Of a DNA stretch of 64,000 bases, positions 13,001-37,031 are shown in pieces. Source of the stretch: Colius striatus (lineage: Eukaryota; Chordata; Aves; Coliiformes; Coliidae); the NCBI RefSeq assembly GCF_028858725.1, contig NC_084768.1, positions 4,013,853 to 4,077,852 of the forward strand, read 5' to 3'. Below the pieces are notes generated by a model. That model was not told the origin of the DNA. It saw only the letters and a list, made by a program, of their open reading frames with translations, and did not search any database. Position numbers and translations under genes: made by a program. Numbering within the stretch: the stretch's first letter is position 1; the number at the start of each line of letters is the position of its first letter.

Positions 13001-15067
13001 AACATCACAACAACTTTAAGCTCCCGAGTGATGTACGTTAGGAAACTCATCTCCATGGCACGGGAGCAGGTTTCTCCCACAGACTGCAGGAGAAATCCAG
13101 GGAGGAGAGCAGGAGAGGAAGTTAAATCAGCTTAAAAGTTTTCCTGGTATACAACCTGGATTTACAAGAACTACATTTGAAGCAGAAGGTGTTTGGTAGG
13201 AACAGCTCAGCCACTGGCAGGTTAATAATGATGCACAGCCGTGCTGCACACACCCCGAGCTCGCATCCCCCGTCAGAGGTTGGGGCAGTACTGGAAGAGA
13301 GATCAGCACTTGCATGTTTGGGTGATGGGCAGCTTGTCTCAAGGGACATCTTCACATTACAAAGTACTGTTGTCTCCAACAGTCCACCCAGATTCCTGAT
13401 TCTGAACCCAAAAAGCGTTGGTATGTTTTAGGAGTGCCAGCACCAACCAGGCCACGGCTGTTGTCCCCCTTGAACTGCCACATTTAAACGTGTTATTTCT
13501 TCCCCAGAGATGAATGATGAGTGTATTTCAGGTGCTGGGGACTGGATGACTGTTGTGCTTACCTGCAGCTTCTTCATCGTCTCAGCCTGCATTTGTTCGG
13601 TGCCTCCGTCGAGAAAAGCGTGAGTGGATCCATCTGTTACCTCCCACTGAAACACGGGGCTGTTGTTGGAAGGGGTGGTCGTGGCCTTTTGGGACACCTG
13701 GGGAACAGTCAGGATTGTTCTGAATAAAGGTGTCAGGACACACAAATAAGAACACTCACTGAGCTTAAAATAGAACCTGACTTGACATACTGTGAATTCG
13801 TAACTTAGAGCTCAAGGTCTGCTTCTGCCTGGACAGAAGGGGGACAACCCTCAGCAATTAACCTGGGAGCAAAGTTAAGCCCTGGGATTAAAGCCCATTC
13901 TCCTTCTGAGCCACACACAGCTGTCCCCAGGCAGCTTTCCCAGGACAGGCTCTGCCCACAGGGCTGCTGCTAGTCCCTGTGGGCAATCAGCCAGCAGGAG
14001 GCTGCGGGGCAGCACTTACCTCTGCCTGGCCAGGGGCTCTGCAGGTCCTTGCCGAGGCAGGGTCAGGGTTACACCGAGCCCATTGGGAACCCCAGGCCCA
14101 GGGGCAGGTCTGAGGGACCAGCACTCCTGCTCTGAACCGCGCTCTGCCTTCCACCTGCAGGTTGCACTCGCTGCTCTCGGCGCTGGTGCCGCAGTGGCAG
14201 AGCAAAGCCATCCCAGACCCGGCTAATGCTGCCTGGGCCAAGAACTACCTGGCTAAGAAGGTAAAGTGTACTCGTTTTCCCCCCTCCTCCCTTCTAATCC
14301 CACCACCCAGAGAAGAAAAGGTGGTTGGAGCCATGCCAGTCAGCGATCTCCTAGTGCAAACACTGGCAGCCGAGCTCTGTTCTCACACCGTGCTGGACCA
14401 CGGGCTGTACAGGGCAAATGAAACGCAAGAGCAAGGCTGAGCTCTCACTGGCAGCAGCAGCAGGGGCTGTGTGTGGGGAGGGCTGCAGGGCACAGGGCAT
14501 GGCTTAGTGACCCCTGCCGTTGTGCCCGGGCAGGCTGAGCTGAGCCTGTCCTCCAGCCTGTTCCTGCACGGCCCCGGCGGCTTCGAGGAGCCCGAAACGA
14601 CGCGGGTGGAGGAGGCGCCGGGAAAGGCTGAGGCGCCGCAGGACAAGCTCCGGGGTAACGGTGTCTGGGCCCTGGAGAGCAGCCTGGGGCAGGAGGAGCC
14701 GGGGTACCAGGCTCTGCCCAGCACCTCCTCCCGGGACGGGGAGCTTCCCGAGCAGCAGCTGCCCCACCTCTACAAGAGGATGGTGGCGGAGGTGCCGGAG
14801 CAGAGGCAGAGCGAGGCCAGCGCTGCGCCCCACAGCAGCACCGTGCCCCACAGCAGCACCGTGCCCCACAGCAGCAGCCCATACCTGCCCCTGGGCACAG
14901 GCCCTGCCCCCCAGCAGCCTCAGCTCGAGTGCCAGCTGCTCACCCTCTTCCCAACGACTTTCTTGGCGCCGGTGTTGTCCTACGAAGGGAACCTTACTCT
15001 GGATAGGGTGAAAATAAAGTGCAGCTCTTCCACGGGAGATGCTCAGGGCCACACGAGCCTGGCCTGA
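1026..15067 (+). CDS. IL12RB2: Interleukin-12 receptor subunit beta-2, complete coding region (15 coding exons)
   Basis: Signalling chain of the IL-12 receptor (with IL12RB1), a plasma-membrane type I cytokine receptor of the gp130 class that drives JAK2/STAT4 signalling and Th1 responses. Coding exons: 1026-1083, 1976-2293, 2896-3010, 4523-4698, 4898-5031, 5672-5816, 7732-7811, 9680-9905, 10268-10462, 11374-11475, 11549-11704, 11899-12036, 13532-13619, 14161-14260, 14534-15067. All junctions are GT-AG and keep frame; the total is 854 aa (human 862). Residues about 1-19 are a signal peptide, 20-125 an Ig-like domain and 126-315 the cytokine-receptor homology module with WSDWS at 302-306. Three fibronectin-III-like domains lie at about 316-614, the membrane segment at about 620-638, box 1 (IPDP) at 661-664 and a STAT4-type YLPL tyrosine at 794. 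Segments such as TGLLDIWY and ISLFWK are close to human IL12RB2 and rule out IL23R, IL27RA and IL6ST. Exon boundaries are inferred from splice sites and protein similarity, not transcripts. Confidence 0.96.
1234..1370 (+). repeat. 64-bp tandem duplication in IL12RB2 intron 1
   Basis: Two near-identical 64-bp units (1234-1297 and 1298-1361), each starting GCAGCCCCTCAGTGTCCCTG, followed by the start of a third. The units differ by about one base. Confidence 0.9.
1976..2293 (+). CDS. IL12RB2: IL12RB2 coding exon 2: N-terminal Ig-like domain
   Basis: Codes residues 20-125 (EACSQGNV at the start). It carries the cysteines expected for the beta-2 chain's Ig-like domain (TLSCHL and HTFTCKRIC), and N-glycosylation sequons such as NTS. 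Acceptor TTGCAG ends at 1975; donor GTAAGG starts at 2294. Confidence 0.93.
2896..3010 (+). CDS. IL12RB2: IL12RB2 coding exon 3: first half of cytokine-receptor domain D2
   Basis: Codes residues about 126-163, including the paired cysteines with the CxW motif (TCSW) typical of the N-terminal module of a class I cytokine receptor. The acceptor TTTAAG has a weak pyrimidine tract but gives the right phase; donor GTGAGT at 3011. Confidence 0.88.
4523..4698 (+). CDS. IL12RB2: IL12RB2 coding exon 4: second half of D2
   Basis: Codes residues about 164-222, ending SFTLMDIG, matching the human STFTFLDI region. It includes an N-glycosylation sequon NGT. Acceptor CCAG ends at 4522; donor GTAAAT at 4699. 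Confidence 0.92.
4898..5031 (+). CDS. IL12RB2: IL12RB2 coding exon 5: first half of D3
   Basis: Codes residues 223-267. LRYRPLGRHPWS matches the LRYRP segment of human IL12RB2. Acceptor CTGCCAG ends at 4897; donor GTAACC at 5032. Phase 0 at the 3' side. Confidence 0.93.
5672..5816 (+). CDS. IL12RB2: IL12RB2 coding exon 6: WSXWS exon
   Basis: Codes residues 268-315 and carries WSDWS at 302-306, the hallmark of class I cytokine receptors, preceded by YEFQVSCKLH as in the human protein. Acceptor AAAG ends at 5671; donor GTAACA at 5817. Confidence 0.96.
5817..7731 (+). other. IL12RB2 intron 6
   Basis: A 1.9-kb intron. Apart from the CR1 fragment at about 6511-6665 (listed separately), no RNA gene or further coding exon is visible. 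Confidence 0.8.
6511..6665 (-). mobile_element. Truncated CR1 LINE 3' fragment
   Basis: Reads on the + strand as ATCACAGAATCATTACCA followed by TTGGAAAAGC, the reverse complement of a CR1 3' terminus. It is a 5'-truncated dead copy inside IL12RB2 intron 6. The inner (left in element orientation) boundary is approximate. Confidence 0.72.
7732..7811 (+). CDS. IL12RB2: IL12RB2 coding exon 7: start of first membrane-proximal FnIII domain
   Basis: Codes residues 316-342. TGLLDIWYRQQDLDSHQQ then ISLFWK is the stretch most like human IL12RB2 (TGMLDVWY and ISLFWK) and is diagnostic for this subunit. Acceptor CCCCCAG ends at 7731; donor GTAGGT at 7812. Confidence 0.97.
7812..9679 (+). other. IL12RB2 intron 7
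   Basis: A 1.9-kb intron with a GT-rich microsatellite at 9428-9481 near its 3' end. No other gene or repeat family was recognised. Confidence 0.75.
9428..9481 (+). repeat. Imperfect (GT)n microsatellite
   Basis: Alternating GT runs interrupted by CT and TT dinucleotides, about 54 bp, lying about 200 bp before coding exon 8 of IL12RB2. Confidence 0.9.
9680..9905 (+). CDS. IL12RB2: IL12RB2 coding exon 8: FnIII domain
   Basis: Codes residues 343-417 (ALSKAEAGGKILRYSV at the start), matching the human KNLSVSEARGKILHYQV segment. Acceptor TTGCAG ends at 9679; donor GTAAGG at 9906. Confidence 0.95.
10050..10211 (+). mobile_element. Truncated CR1 3' end with an inverted CR1 snippet at its left
   Basis: Ends in CCAATCAAAACCATTCTG plus TGATTCT, a typical CR1 3' terminus on the + strand. 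Immediately left, at about 10009-10046, a run resembling CR1 in the opposite orientation (CTCACCCTGCCAAGCCCACC, also present in the minus-strand fragment at 6.5 kb) abuts it. It lies in IL12RB2 intron 8, ending about 60 bp before exon 9. Confidence 0.7.
10268..10462 (+). CDS. IL12RB2: IL12RB2 coding exon 9: FnIII domain
   Basis: Codes residues 418-482, including SIFVSWSPPV and GYVVQWAEA, the core strands of a fibronectin-III domain (human ILVTWQPP and EYVVEWRE). Acceptor TGTCAG ends at 10267; donor GTAAGG at 10463. Confidence 0.95.
10463..11373 (+). other. IL12RB2 intron 9
   Basis: A 0.9-kb intron; nothing beyond splice signals was seen. Confidence 0.7.
11374..11475 (+). CDS. IL12RB2: IL12RB2 coding exon 10: FnIII domain
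   Basis: Codes residues 483-516. NVCYQINVSALYRG corresponds to the human YICYEIRVYALSG strand. Acceptor GCTCAG ends at 11373; donor GTAAGC at 11476. Confidence 0.95.
11549..11704 (+). CDS. IL12RB2: IL12RB2 coding exon 11: third membrane-proximal FnIII domain, first part
   Basis: Codes residues 517-568. VAVSWEAIPAQQQRGCITGY matches human ILISWNSIPVQEQMGCLLHY. Only 73 bp separate it from exon 10. Acceptor TTGCAG ends at 11548; donor GTAGGT at 11705. Confidence 0.96.
11899..12036 (+). CDS. IL12RB2: IL12RB2 coding exon 12: third FnIII domain, second part
   Basis: Codes residues 569-614. YSLWMTASTAAGDGPRGN is close to human YVLWMTALTAAGESSHGN. GC-rich. Acceptor CCGCAG ends at 11898; donor GTAAGG at 12037. 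Confidence 0.96.
12037..13531 (+). other. IL12RB2 intron 12
   Basis: A 1.5-kb intron between the last FnIII exon and the membrane exon. It holds the minus-strand CR1 fragment at about 12158-12405 and otherwise nothing recognised. Confidence 0.75.
12158..12405 (-). mobile_element. Truncated CR1 LINE fragment
   Basis: Reverse-complement CR1: begins AGCACAGAATGGGGTGGATT and later carries CCAGCCCAGGCTGCTCCGAG and CCTCCCCTCTTTCAGC, both typical internal CR1 3'-end text. Inner limit approximate. Confidence 0.72.
13532..13619 (+). CDS. IL12RB2: IL12RB2 coding exon 13: transmembrane segment
   Basis: Codes residues 615-643. The hydrophobic run MTVVLTCSFFIVSACICSV (about 620-638) is the membrane span and DWM aligns with human NWM. 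Acceptor TTTCAG ends at 13531; donor GTGAGT at 13620. An earlier AG at 13506-13507 would run directly into a stop, so it was not used. Confidence 0.93.
14161..14260 (+). CDS. IL12RB2: IL12RB2 coding exon 14: box 1 region
   Basis: Codes residues 644-677. ALVPQWQSKAIPDPANAAWA matches human [20 protein letters not shown]. The proline pair IPDP at 661-664 is the box 1 JAK-binding element. Acceptor CTGCAG ends at 14160; donor GTAAAG at 14261. Confidence 0.96.
14534..15067 (+). CDS. IL12RB2: IL12RB2 coding exon 15: cytoplasmic tail and stop
   Basis: Codes residues 678-854 and the TGA at 15065-15067. QLPHLYKRM corresponds to human RQLVDLYKVL. SPYLPLG contains Tyr794, equivalent to the STAT4-docking Tyr800 (GYLPS) of human IL12RB2. 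LTLDRVKIKC matches the human C-terminal LTLDQLKMRC, followed by a 14-residue bird-specific ending. An in-frame 18-bp repeat (PHSSTV) immediately precedes the docking tyrosine. Confidence 0.95.
   Translation, partial: AELSLSSSLFLHGPGGFEEPETTRVEEAPGKAEAPQDKLRGNGVWALESSLGQEEPGYQALPSTSSRDGELPEQQLPHLYKRMVAEVPEQRQSEASAAPHSSTVPHSSTVPHSSSPYLPLGTGPAPQQPQLECQLLTLFPTTFLAPVLSYEGNLTLDRVKIKCSSSTGDAQGHTSLA
14827..14880 (+). repeat. In-frame 18-bp coding minisatellite in IL12RB2
   Basis: Three 18-bp units (CCCCACAGCAGCACCGTG) coding PHSSTV PHSSTV PHSSSP directly before the YLPL motif. Because the unit is a multiple of three, copy-number change would keep the frame. Confidence 0.9.
15013..15018 (+). promoter_or_regulatory. 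AATAAA hexamer inside the last codons of IL12RB2
   Basis: A canonical polyadenylation hexamer spelled by codons for Lys-Ile-Lys, about 50 nt before the stop codon. No other AATAAA was found on the + strand in the 500 bp after the stop. Whether it is used is unknown. Confidence 0.45.
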
Positions 15068-15584
15068 GCTTTTGCACTTGGTAATAACATGTTTCAGCAG
15101 AGCCAGTGCAGTAACATGCACAGAACACCTTTAGGTGATCAAACCCCAGCTCACCGACCCTTCTGGCAGCGCAAGTCACACCTCACTGTGCCATACAGCA
15201 GCTCCTCGTCTCTCCAGCACGCTCAGGGAGAACCAAAGACAGAGCACAGGGAAGGCCAGGCCTGTGTGCCAGGGCCTTTGGGCAGGGTAATTACCTACTG
15301 CAATGCCTCCAGGCCCCCACCCCACTGCCTGCCCAGGAGTGGCTCAGCCTGGAACCAGAGCGGTGCCAACCACCGTTCCAGCTGCTGCTCACCCAGGAGT
15401 TACAGCAGATGCCCAGCTGCCCTCTCCCTGCAGCCCGAGGGGCACGGCGGGGCTGGCAGCTCAGCCCTAGCCCCTCTGCCTTGCTGGCTCAGCTCAGGAG
15501 AGGAGAAGCCCTCAGCCAAACGGGAGCACCAGGCGGCACGGGCACGCGGGAACTCACACGGGCTGGCCAGAAGAATTTAAACCA

Positions 15585-15590
15585 TTTATT
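15585..15590 (-). terminator. Candidate distal SERBP1 polyadenylation signal
   Basis: TTTATT on +, that is AATAAA on -, at the end of an AT-rich, 3' UTR-like 140 bp that stands out in otherwise GC-rich DNA. Assignment to SERBP1 is inference; it could belong to a separate - strand transcript. Confidence 0.4.
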
Positions 15591-16800
15591 GAAGGATTCT
15601 AATTACAGGTTTGCAGTATGTGTTACAGATTTAATGACTTTGTTTACTAGATGTGTAAAGATATAAATACAGCGTTGGAAACCTGACATTTGTTTCCTGA
15701 TGCTTCCTCCGGTCAAACTCAAGTGCTGCAGCTACACACAGAACAGTGTCTTTGCAGCTGAAGCGTTGCTGCTGGAGATGAGGTTGGCCAGACCTGAACT
15801 TACCCAGAGCACCTTCCTCATCCCCAGGAGCTGTGGGGCAGCGGCATGCAGGGGTGCTGCAGCCCTCTGCTGAGGGCACCACCAGCTCAGGGCACCTTGG
15901 GCCGCTGAGGAAGTGGCCCTGAGCAGCCCTGCAGGTCTCCTTGCCCAGCAGCAACACAAGGCAGCACAAAGCTGCTGCTTCAAGCAAACCCAAGGTGCTG
16001 CATTAGGGAGAGAGCCTGTTGGCTTTCCCCCCTCCCCTCTCGTCCTCCTTCCAAATGTGGCCAGTTGACCCTCCACAGGAGGCCCAAACCCCCTCTGCCC
16101 CCCAAGCAGTGGGGGCTGATGGTTCTTACCCCATTTGCCACAGGCAGCAAGGGACGACAGTCCTGGACACAGCAGTTTTCAGCCTTTCTTTTTTGAGGGA
16201 TGTGAAACTCAAGCCCTGGGAACAGCTTTCAGGAGTCTTCCCCTGCACGTCCCACAGTATTTCCCTTGCATCAGCACAAGGCCCCGTGGGAGCCTCAAGG
16301 ACCTCGCTGTGGTTAGCCCCCAGCTGCATGCACTCCTAGGGAGATTGCTGGTAAAGGCAGAGCAGCTCAGGTGGGCAACCCATGGATGCTGCACACTGCC
16401 AGCTCCCAGCAGGCACCACAGACCCCCAGCGCTACCCCTGGCCTCACCGAGATGCCGTCGGTAGCTGGAGCCTGCAGGCACAGCCGGGGCCATGGCACGT
16501 GGGGACTCTCCATGAGGGAGCTGAGGAACAGAGACTGAAGGAACTCACCTTCCCAAAGGAAAGGTGCTGCAGGGAAACACTGCAAGAGGAGAGGAGCAGC
16601 AGCAGTGCAGGAAGAGCTCTGGGCACAGCCCACTGCCTTTCCCAGACACATCAGGGGCTCCTGCTCACAACACAGCCCCAGCAAGGCTTGTTCCTCCTGC
16701 CAGGCAGCTCCTGGCATGAGAACAGCCTCACTGCCCAGCTCACCAGGAGCTCACCATGCACGGCTCAGGCAGGGCAGAAATGACTCCCACAAACCATTCC

Positions 16801-17198
16801 TTGGAATATCTTTGCCATGAGGAAAGGCTGCAGGGCCCAGGGCTGTTCAGCCTGGAGAAGGCTCAGGGGGGATCTCATCAACACAAGTATTTGAAAGGTG
16901 TTTGCCAAGGGGATGCAGTGACTCCTTTGTTCTGTTGTGTCCAGTGACAAGGGGTGATGGACATAAGCTGGAACACAAGAAGTCCCACTTAAACATAAGG
17001 AAAAGCTTTGTTGCTGCTGAGGTGAGGGAGCCCTGGCCCAGGCTGCCAAGGGAGGGTGTGGAGGCTCCTGCTCAGGAGGTTTCCAAACCCACCTGGACAT
17101 GTTCCTGTGCCCCCTTAGCGAGGGGAACCTGCTTTAGCAGGGGCTGGAGCAGCTCTGCAGGTTCCTTCCAGCCCCCACCACTCTGGGATTCTGTGAGC
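16801..17198 (+). mobile_element. Truncated CR1 LINE 3' end
   Basis: Contains GTTCAGCCTGGAGAAGGCTC, CCAGGCTGCCAAGGGAGGGT and TTCCAAACCCACCTGGACAT, ending CTCTGGGATTCTGTGA: a classic avian CR1 3' end in + orientation, 5' truncated. Confidence 0.9.
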
Positions 17199-18885
17199 CT
17201 ATGTGGCAGTGAAGGCACACAACAGCCTCTCACAGGAGAGTGGTGCCCAGCCTAACTGAGCCACAGCACACAGCCTGCTGTGCCACGGACACTCCCTCCC
17301 ACAGGGCTGTCAAAGCTGGCAGGAGTTTTGGCCTACAGGCTCCCAGTAAAACCACACACAAGGAGGCTTTGCAGCAGCTCTGCAATGCAGCCCTACCATG
17401 CAGTTACCAGAAGTTTGAGTTGTATTTGGGGATAGCACTCCAACCCTGGGACTGGCCTGCATCCTCACTGCCACCCCCAAACCAGCCCAGGACCTCCATG
17501 CTGAAGGACAGCAGGGGAAGATGCCCTTGCACGAGAGCACAGCTTTGACCAGCAGCCCACGAGTTGTCTGCACAGCATCTTCATCCAAATCTGCCAGATG
17601 CAAACAGCGACTCAGTGGTGCAGGGAACTGCTGCACAAGAACACCCGTAAGCAGCAGTGGCCATCCTGCCCTGACCCACATCCCCCCCCTGCTGCCCTGC
17701 AAGTGCCACTGAGCCACACACCTGCAGTTGCTTTCTCAGGAGAAAGGCCCAAAGCAAGCATCTTCCTTGTCCTCTGCAGGAGGCAACAGGAATCCTGCAG
17801 CTTGTAGAGGACAAGCCTCCATATCTGATTTACCTTTGCTCCACAGTAAAGAAACCCCAATAAAGCAACGCTCCCTCAGCCCCTGGTGTTCTGGTGCCCT
17901 CTGCAGCAACAGCTTCTGGGTGAAAGCCCAACAGCTCAAGCACATGTATGGGAACAATGCCAAGCTCACACCCTGGGGCAGGGAGCTGAGGGAATCAGCC
18001 CCAGCTCCTGCTGTCCATGAGGGGAGCATCAGGCCTCTGACAGTAACAGAGGGAAGGGCAAGAGCAGGCGGGCAGCCTGAGGGAGGGCAGGGGAGCACTG
18101 CTCCCCTCTGAACCAGGCCACTCACACTCAGCTACACAGACAACAGCTCTGCAGGTTCCCTTTGTGTGCCCAGCAGCTGGTTCCAAGGCTTTGTCTCCCG
18201 TCAGGTACACAGACACTGTCCCTCTGTGAGCACTGGCATGGCAGCACTCAACAGCAAACCTTTCACTCAGCTCACACACCCAGAACAACACAACCCCATT
18301 TCTGTGCTCCTCACACCCATCTGGTGACACCCTGGCAAGAGGATTCTGGCTGGCCATCACAGGCAAGTGAGTTCCTCAAGTCAGCTGTCTACAACTGAAT
18401 TATGCACCTATTGCCAAAGAGAGCTGTTGAAAAAGACCAGTACAAAAAGCACTATTGTGTCATTCAGCTGTTCTGCATACTGACCTTGAACTACACCACA
18501 GAGCCAACACAACACAACAGTGTGCTCTCTCCCTGCTCTCCAGGTCTCTAGACAAATTCCCACGTGGGGCAGCCTGAAAGACCTGACTCCAACTTGACAA
18601 GTAGCATGCTGGGTAGGACAATGACCAAACCTATCATTCCTACCTGAAAGTGTTTCAGTTAGGGCAGTGAATCACTTTCCCCAGTCAGGTTACACCCCCA
18701 CAGTGTTAGCAGACAGGGCTTTTCTCTCCCAGCACCGGCTCGAACACCCCTCAGGCTGTGACTGGGTGCAGCAGAACCAGAGAAGGGGCATCAAACAAAG
18801 GTATCATGGCCCTCACTGATTTTAGAAAGCAGCAGGTTAGCAAATGCTGCCAGTGTCAGCTTTAGGCATGTCCTGTGTTTTTTAA

Positions 18886-19260
18886 GAATCACAGAATGGT
18901 GGGGTTGGAAGGGACCTTTAGAGAGCATCCAGTCCAATCCCCCTGCAGCAGCAGGGTTACCTAGATCAGGTCACACAGGAACACGTCCAGGTGGTGCTTG
19001 AAGATGTCCCAAGAAGGAGCCTCCACAGCCCCTCTGGGCAGCCTGGGCCAGAGTTCAGTCAACAGTGAGTTTCCCCTTATGTTTAAGTGGAACTTTTTGT
19101 GTTCCAGCTTCTTTCCATTACCCCTTGTCCTGTCACTGGATATAACAGAAAAATTATGCCCCAACCTCCTGCCACCCAGCACTGAGATACCTGTAACTAT
19201 TAATGAGATCTCCCTCCAGTCTCCAACCCTTTCTGCTGACCTTTTCCAAACTGTTCCGAC
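18886..19260 (-). mobile_element. Truncated CR1 LINE 3' end
   Basis: Begins GAATCACAGAATGGTGGGGT (reverse complement of the CR1 terminus), then CACGTCCAGGTGGTGCTTGA and CTCTGGGCAGCCTGGGCCAG. The inner end fades out near 19260. Confidence 0.92.
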
Positions 19261-20653
19261 TCTGAAAGGTTTAGTCCCCTGCATTTGGTGTGACAGCACA
19301 AGTAACAAGCAAGGGGACAGAAAGGATTACTAAAAAGCAAGCTCTTGAATTGTATATCAGGCACTGTGGAGCCCAGTCCATCCTTGGCCCTGGGAGAGGG
19401 CAGAGCCTGCATGAGACACCTGAGCAGCTTCAGCTCCGTGAGTTTTCATGACCATTTGCTGAGAGAGCATGAAAATAAACCTTTATTTCAGTTAACACTC
19501 ACCAGTATGAAAGATATAGGCTCACAGCTGTAGCTGCTGACACAAACAGGCTGCACGAGGCAGAGGATGGCCATGGCAACAGCAGCCAGGCCGCTGCCAG
19601 TACAGGCTGTGCTCAAAGGCCACGGACGTGCCACAGGGGAACTGCCCTACGCCCTGCAGCAGCAGGAGGGAAAGCTGCTGGGCAGCCTGGCTGGCAGGGC
19701 CTCCAAAAAGCTGGAAGAAAAGCTAAGTGGCAACTGAAAGAGCCAATACAGAGTTTGGATAAGGGCAGGAGGGCCTGTGTTACAGAGAAAGCGTTTCCCC
19801 GAGCGTGTTTCTACACTTCAAGGTGCTCGTTAAACTGTGTGATGGGAGGTGTCCGTGATGCTGGAACTACCAAACCACACAGGGAGAGAGAAGAGAAGGG
19901 ATGTAGTGCTGGGTCTGCAGGAGCCACTCTGCTGAGCAGCTCAAGATCAGCTTGAGTCAGCCCAGAGGAACTGAGACCTGCCCTACCTGTTTGGAAACCT
20001 GCCTCCTCCTCGCAGCCAGGCATCTCCAACTACAGGGCGAGTGCACTAAAAGCTCTACTGCTATGACAGTAACAGCGCTTTACAACAAAAGCTTCTGTAG
20101 AAAATAGCTCAGACCAAGCAAGCCAGCTAAACACCACAACTAACGAGTCTGATAGCTCAGATTCAAAGGTCTCCAATACTTTTTGCCTGTCTTTTACAGC
20201 TTTTAAAAAAATAGGGCGTTACCTTTTGTTCTCTACCTACCTAGATAAGAAACTACAAACGTCTTATAAGCTGTCCAAAGCAGAAATCATTACATCAAAT
20301 CAGAAACCTGTTCCTAGTCTCCTAACAAATGCTGCAGATAAAAACCCTAAGAAATCCTCTTTCTCAGCCACTCTCTCAACTCCTTTTGTGTGCTGAAGTG
20401 GACACGTCTCTGGTCACAGGGATTAAAACCCACAGCCACGTCTGTGGGGGGGAGAAAGGGTTTGTGACAGTCACACTCTGAAAAACATTCACTTGGTAGC
20501 AGCCAGATTGCCAACACTGCTGGATCCAGCCCAGAGCTGTGATGGGGAGGGTAAGTGGGTGTGAGATGCAAAGCCAGCCATGGCCTGGCCTGAAGGGGTG
20601 AGCCAGAGCTCCCTCCCACAGCCCTGGCCCATGGCAGCTGCCTCGGATGAGCT

Positions 20654-20712
20654 GACGGTGTGCAGGGGCACTGATGACGGTGTGCAGGGGCACTGATGAT
20701 GGTGTGCAGGGC
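20654..20712 (+). repeat. 22-bp tandem repeat, about 2.7 copies
   Basis: Unit GACGGTGTGCAGGGGCACTG plus AT, repeated at 20654, 20676 and (partly) 20698. Noncoding. Confidence 0.85.
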
Positions 20713-21369
20713 TCCTGGCAGCACCCTGGGCTCCAGCTGTCAGTGGCACTGACAACATCTGCTGGCCACCCCAGGGCCTGGCCTAACCCCGGCGCAACGT
20801 CTCCACCTTCCACACCATGCAGCTGCAGCTCCAGGAAGGTGACCCCAAACTACAGGGTGCCCTCTCAGAAGGAAAAAAAATAAGCACTGCTAAGTTAAGA
20901 ACTCTTTTTTTGCCAGCAAAGCATCTTGTTCTGCTAAAGGGAGGAGGAGGGAATAAAGGTACAGAGGGCAAATGAAAGGAGTTGTCCATTACTCTTACAA
21001 ACCTGTTGAGCCCCGTTACCCACACACATCACGCCCGGATCCAGCCACAGGTACTGAACTCTAAACCACTGTGCTTTGGATCTTTTTCAAGTATCTGGTA
21101 TCAACTCTGCAGAAAGGTTTTTGTGTAAACAAGCTATCAAATGTAGATGAAAACATGACTGTTTTTCCAAGTCTGAAAGTAAGCATGAAAACTAAAGTAA
21201 GGAGTCAGTACTCCACACACCACCAGCACGCTGCCAAATGAAAACCTCACGTGTTCCAAAAGACCACGGGCTGATAAAAACCTGCTCCTCAGGAAACAAG
21301 GGAAGGGAAATCCATGTGCAATAACTCCAACCCAGTCTGCAGCTCGGGGAACACCTCTAAAATCCTCAG

Positions 21370-21767
21370 TGAGAAAAAAAACAAAAAGAAAACCACAAAT
21401 GAAGTGAAAGCTTTTAACTGGTACACACTGTTCACACCTATATTTCAAGTTTGGAAACGCATATTTTCAAGCAGCAATACAAAAAAGTATCCATGAAGAA
21501 TGCATAATCTCTGAAAAAATTATGAAAACATCCCTGCTACCATTACATTTCTAAATACAAAACTGACTACCATATTGTTGCTTCTGTGTAGCGAGAGAAG
21601 TTCATTTTCAAAACAGATAAAATTCAGTCTTTAGGTGTGAATGGTATGAATGACAGTCTCTTTTTTTTTTTGTTTGTTTTTAATTTCTTAGTTGTTTAGG
21701 ATCCTTAAGCATGCAAGCCTCGGAGAGGAAGGCCCGGCGAGGGCAGGGTTGGCTTATGACATCCAGT
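21370..21767 (-). other. SERBP1: SERBP1 proximal 3' UTR
   Basis: AT-rich sequence directly after the SERBP1 stop codon, with an A-rich run at 21660-21683 (A-rich on -). Long stretches match what I recall of the human SERBP1 3' UTR, for example CATTCATACCATTCACACCT and TTTTGTATTTAGAAATGTA on the - strand. The match is from memory and not aligned. Confidence 0.65.

Positions 21768-37031
<15,264 letters not shown>

Larger units (their letters stand above)
15068..21767 (-). other. Intergenic / probable long SERBP1 3' UTR facing IL12RB2
   Basis: No protein gene is seen. The part next to the SERBP1 stop (about 21370-21767) is AT-rich and reads on the - strand like the SERBP1 3' UTR of mammals as I remember it. 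Possible - strand polyadenylation hexamers are ATTAAA at 21679-21684, AATAAA at 19482-19487 and AATAAA at 15585-15590. The last sits in an AT-rich stretch (15580-15720) that looks like a transcript end and would give a 6.2-kb 3' UTR. Two CR1 fragments and a short 22-bp tandem repeat lie inside. Confidence 0.6.
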
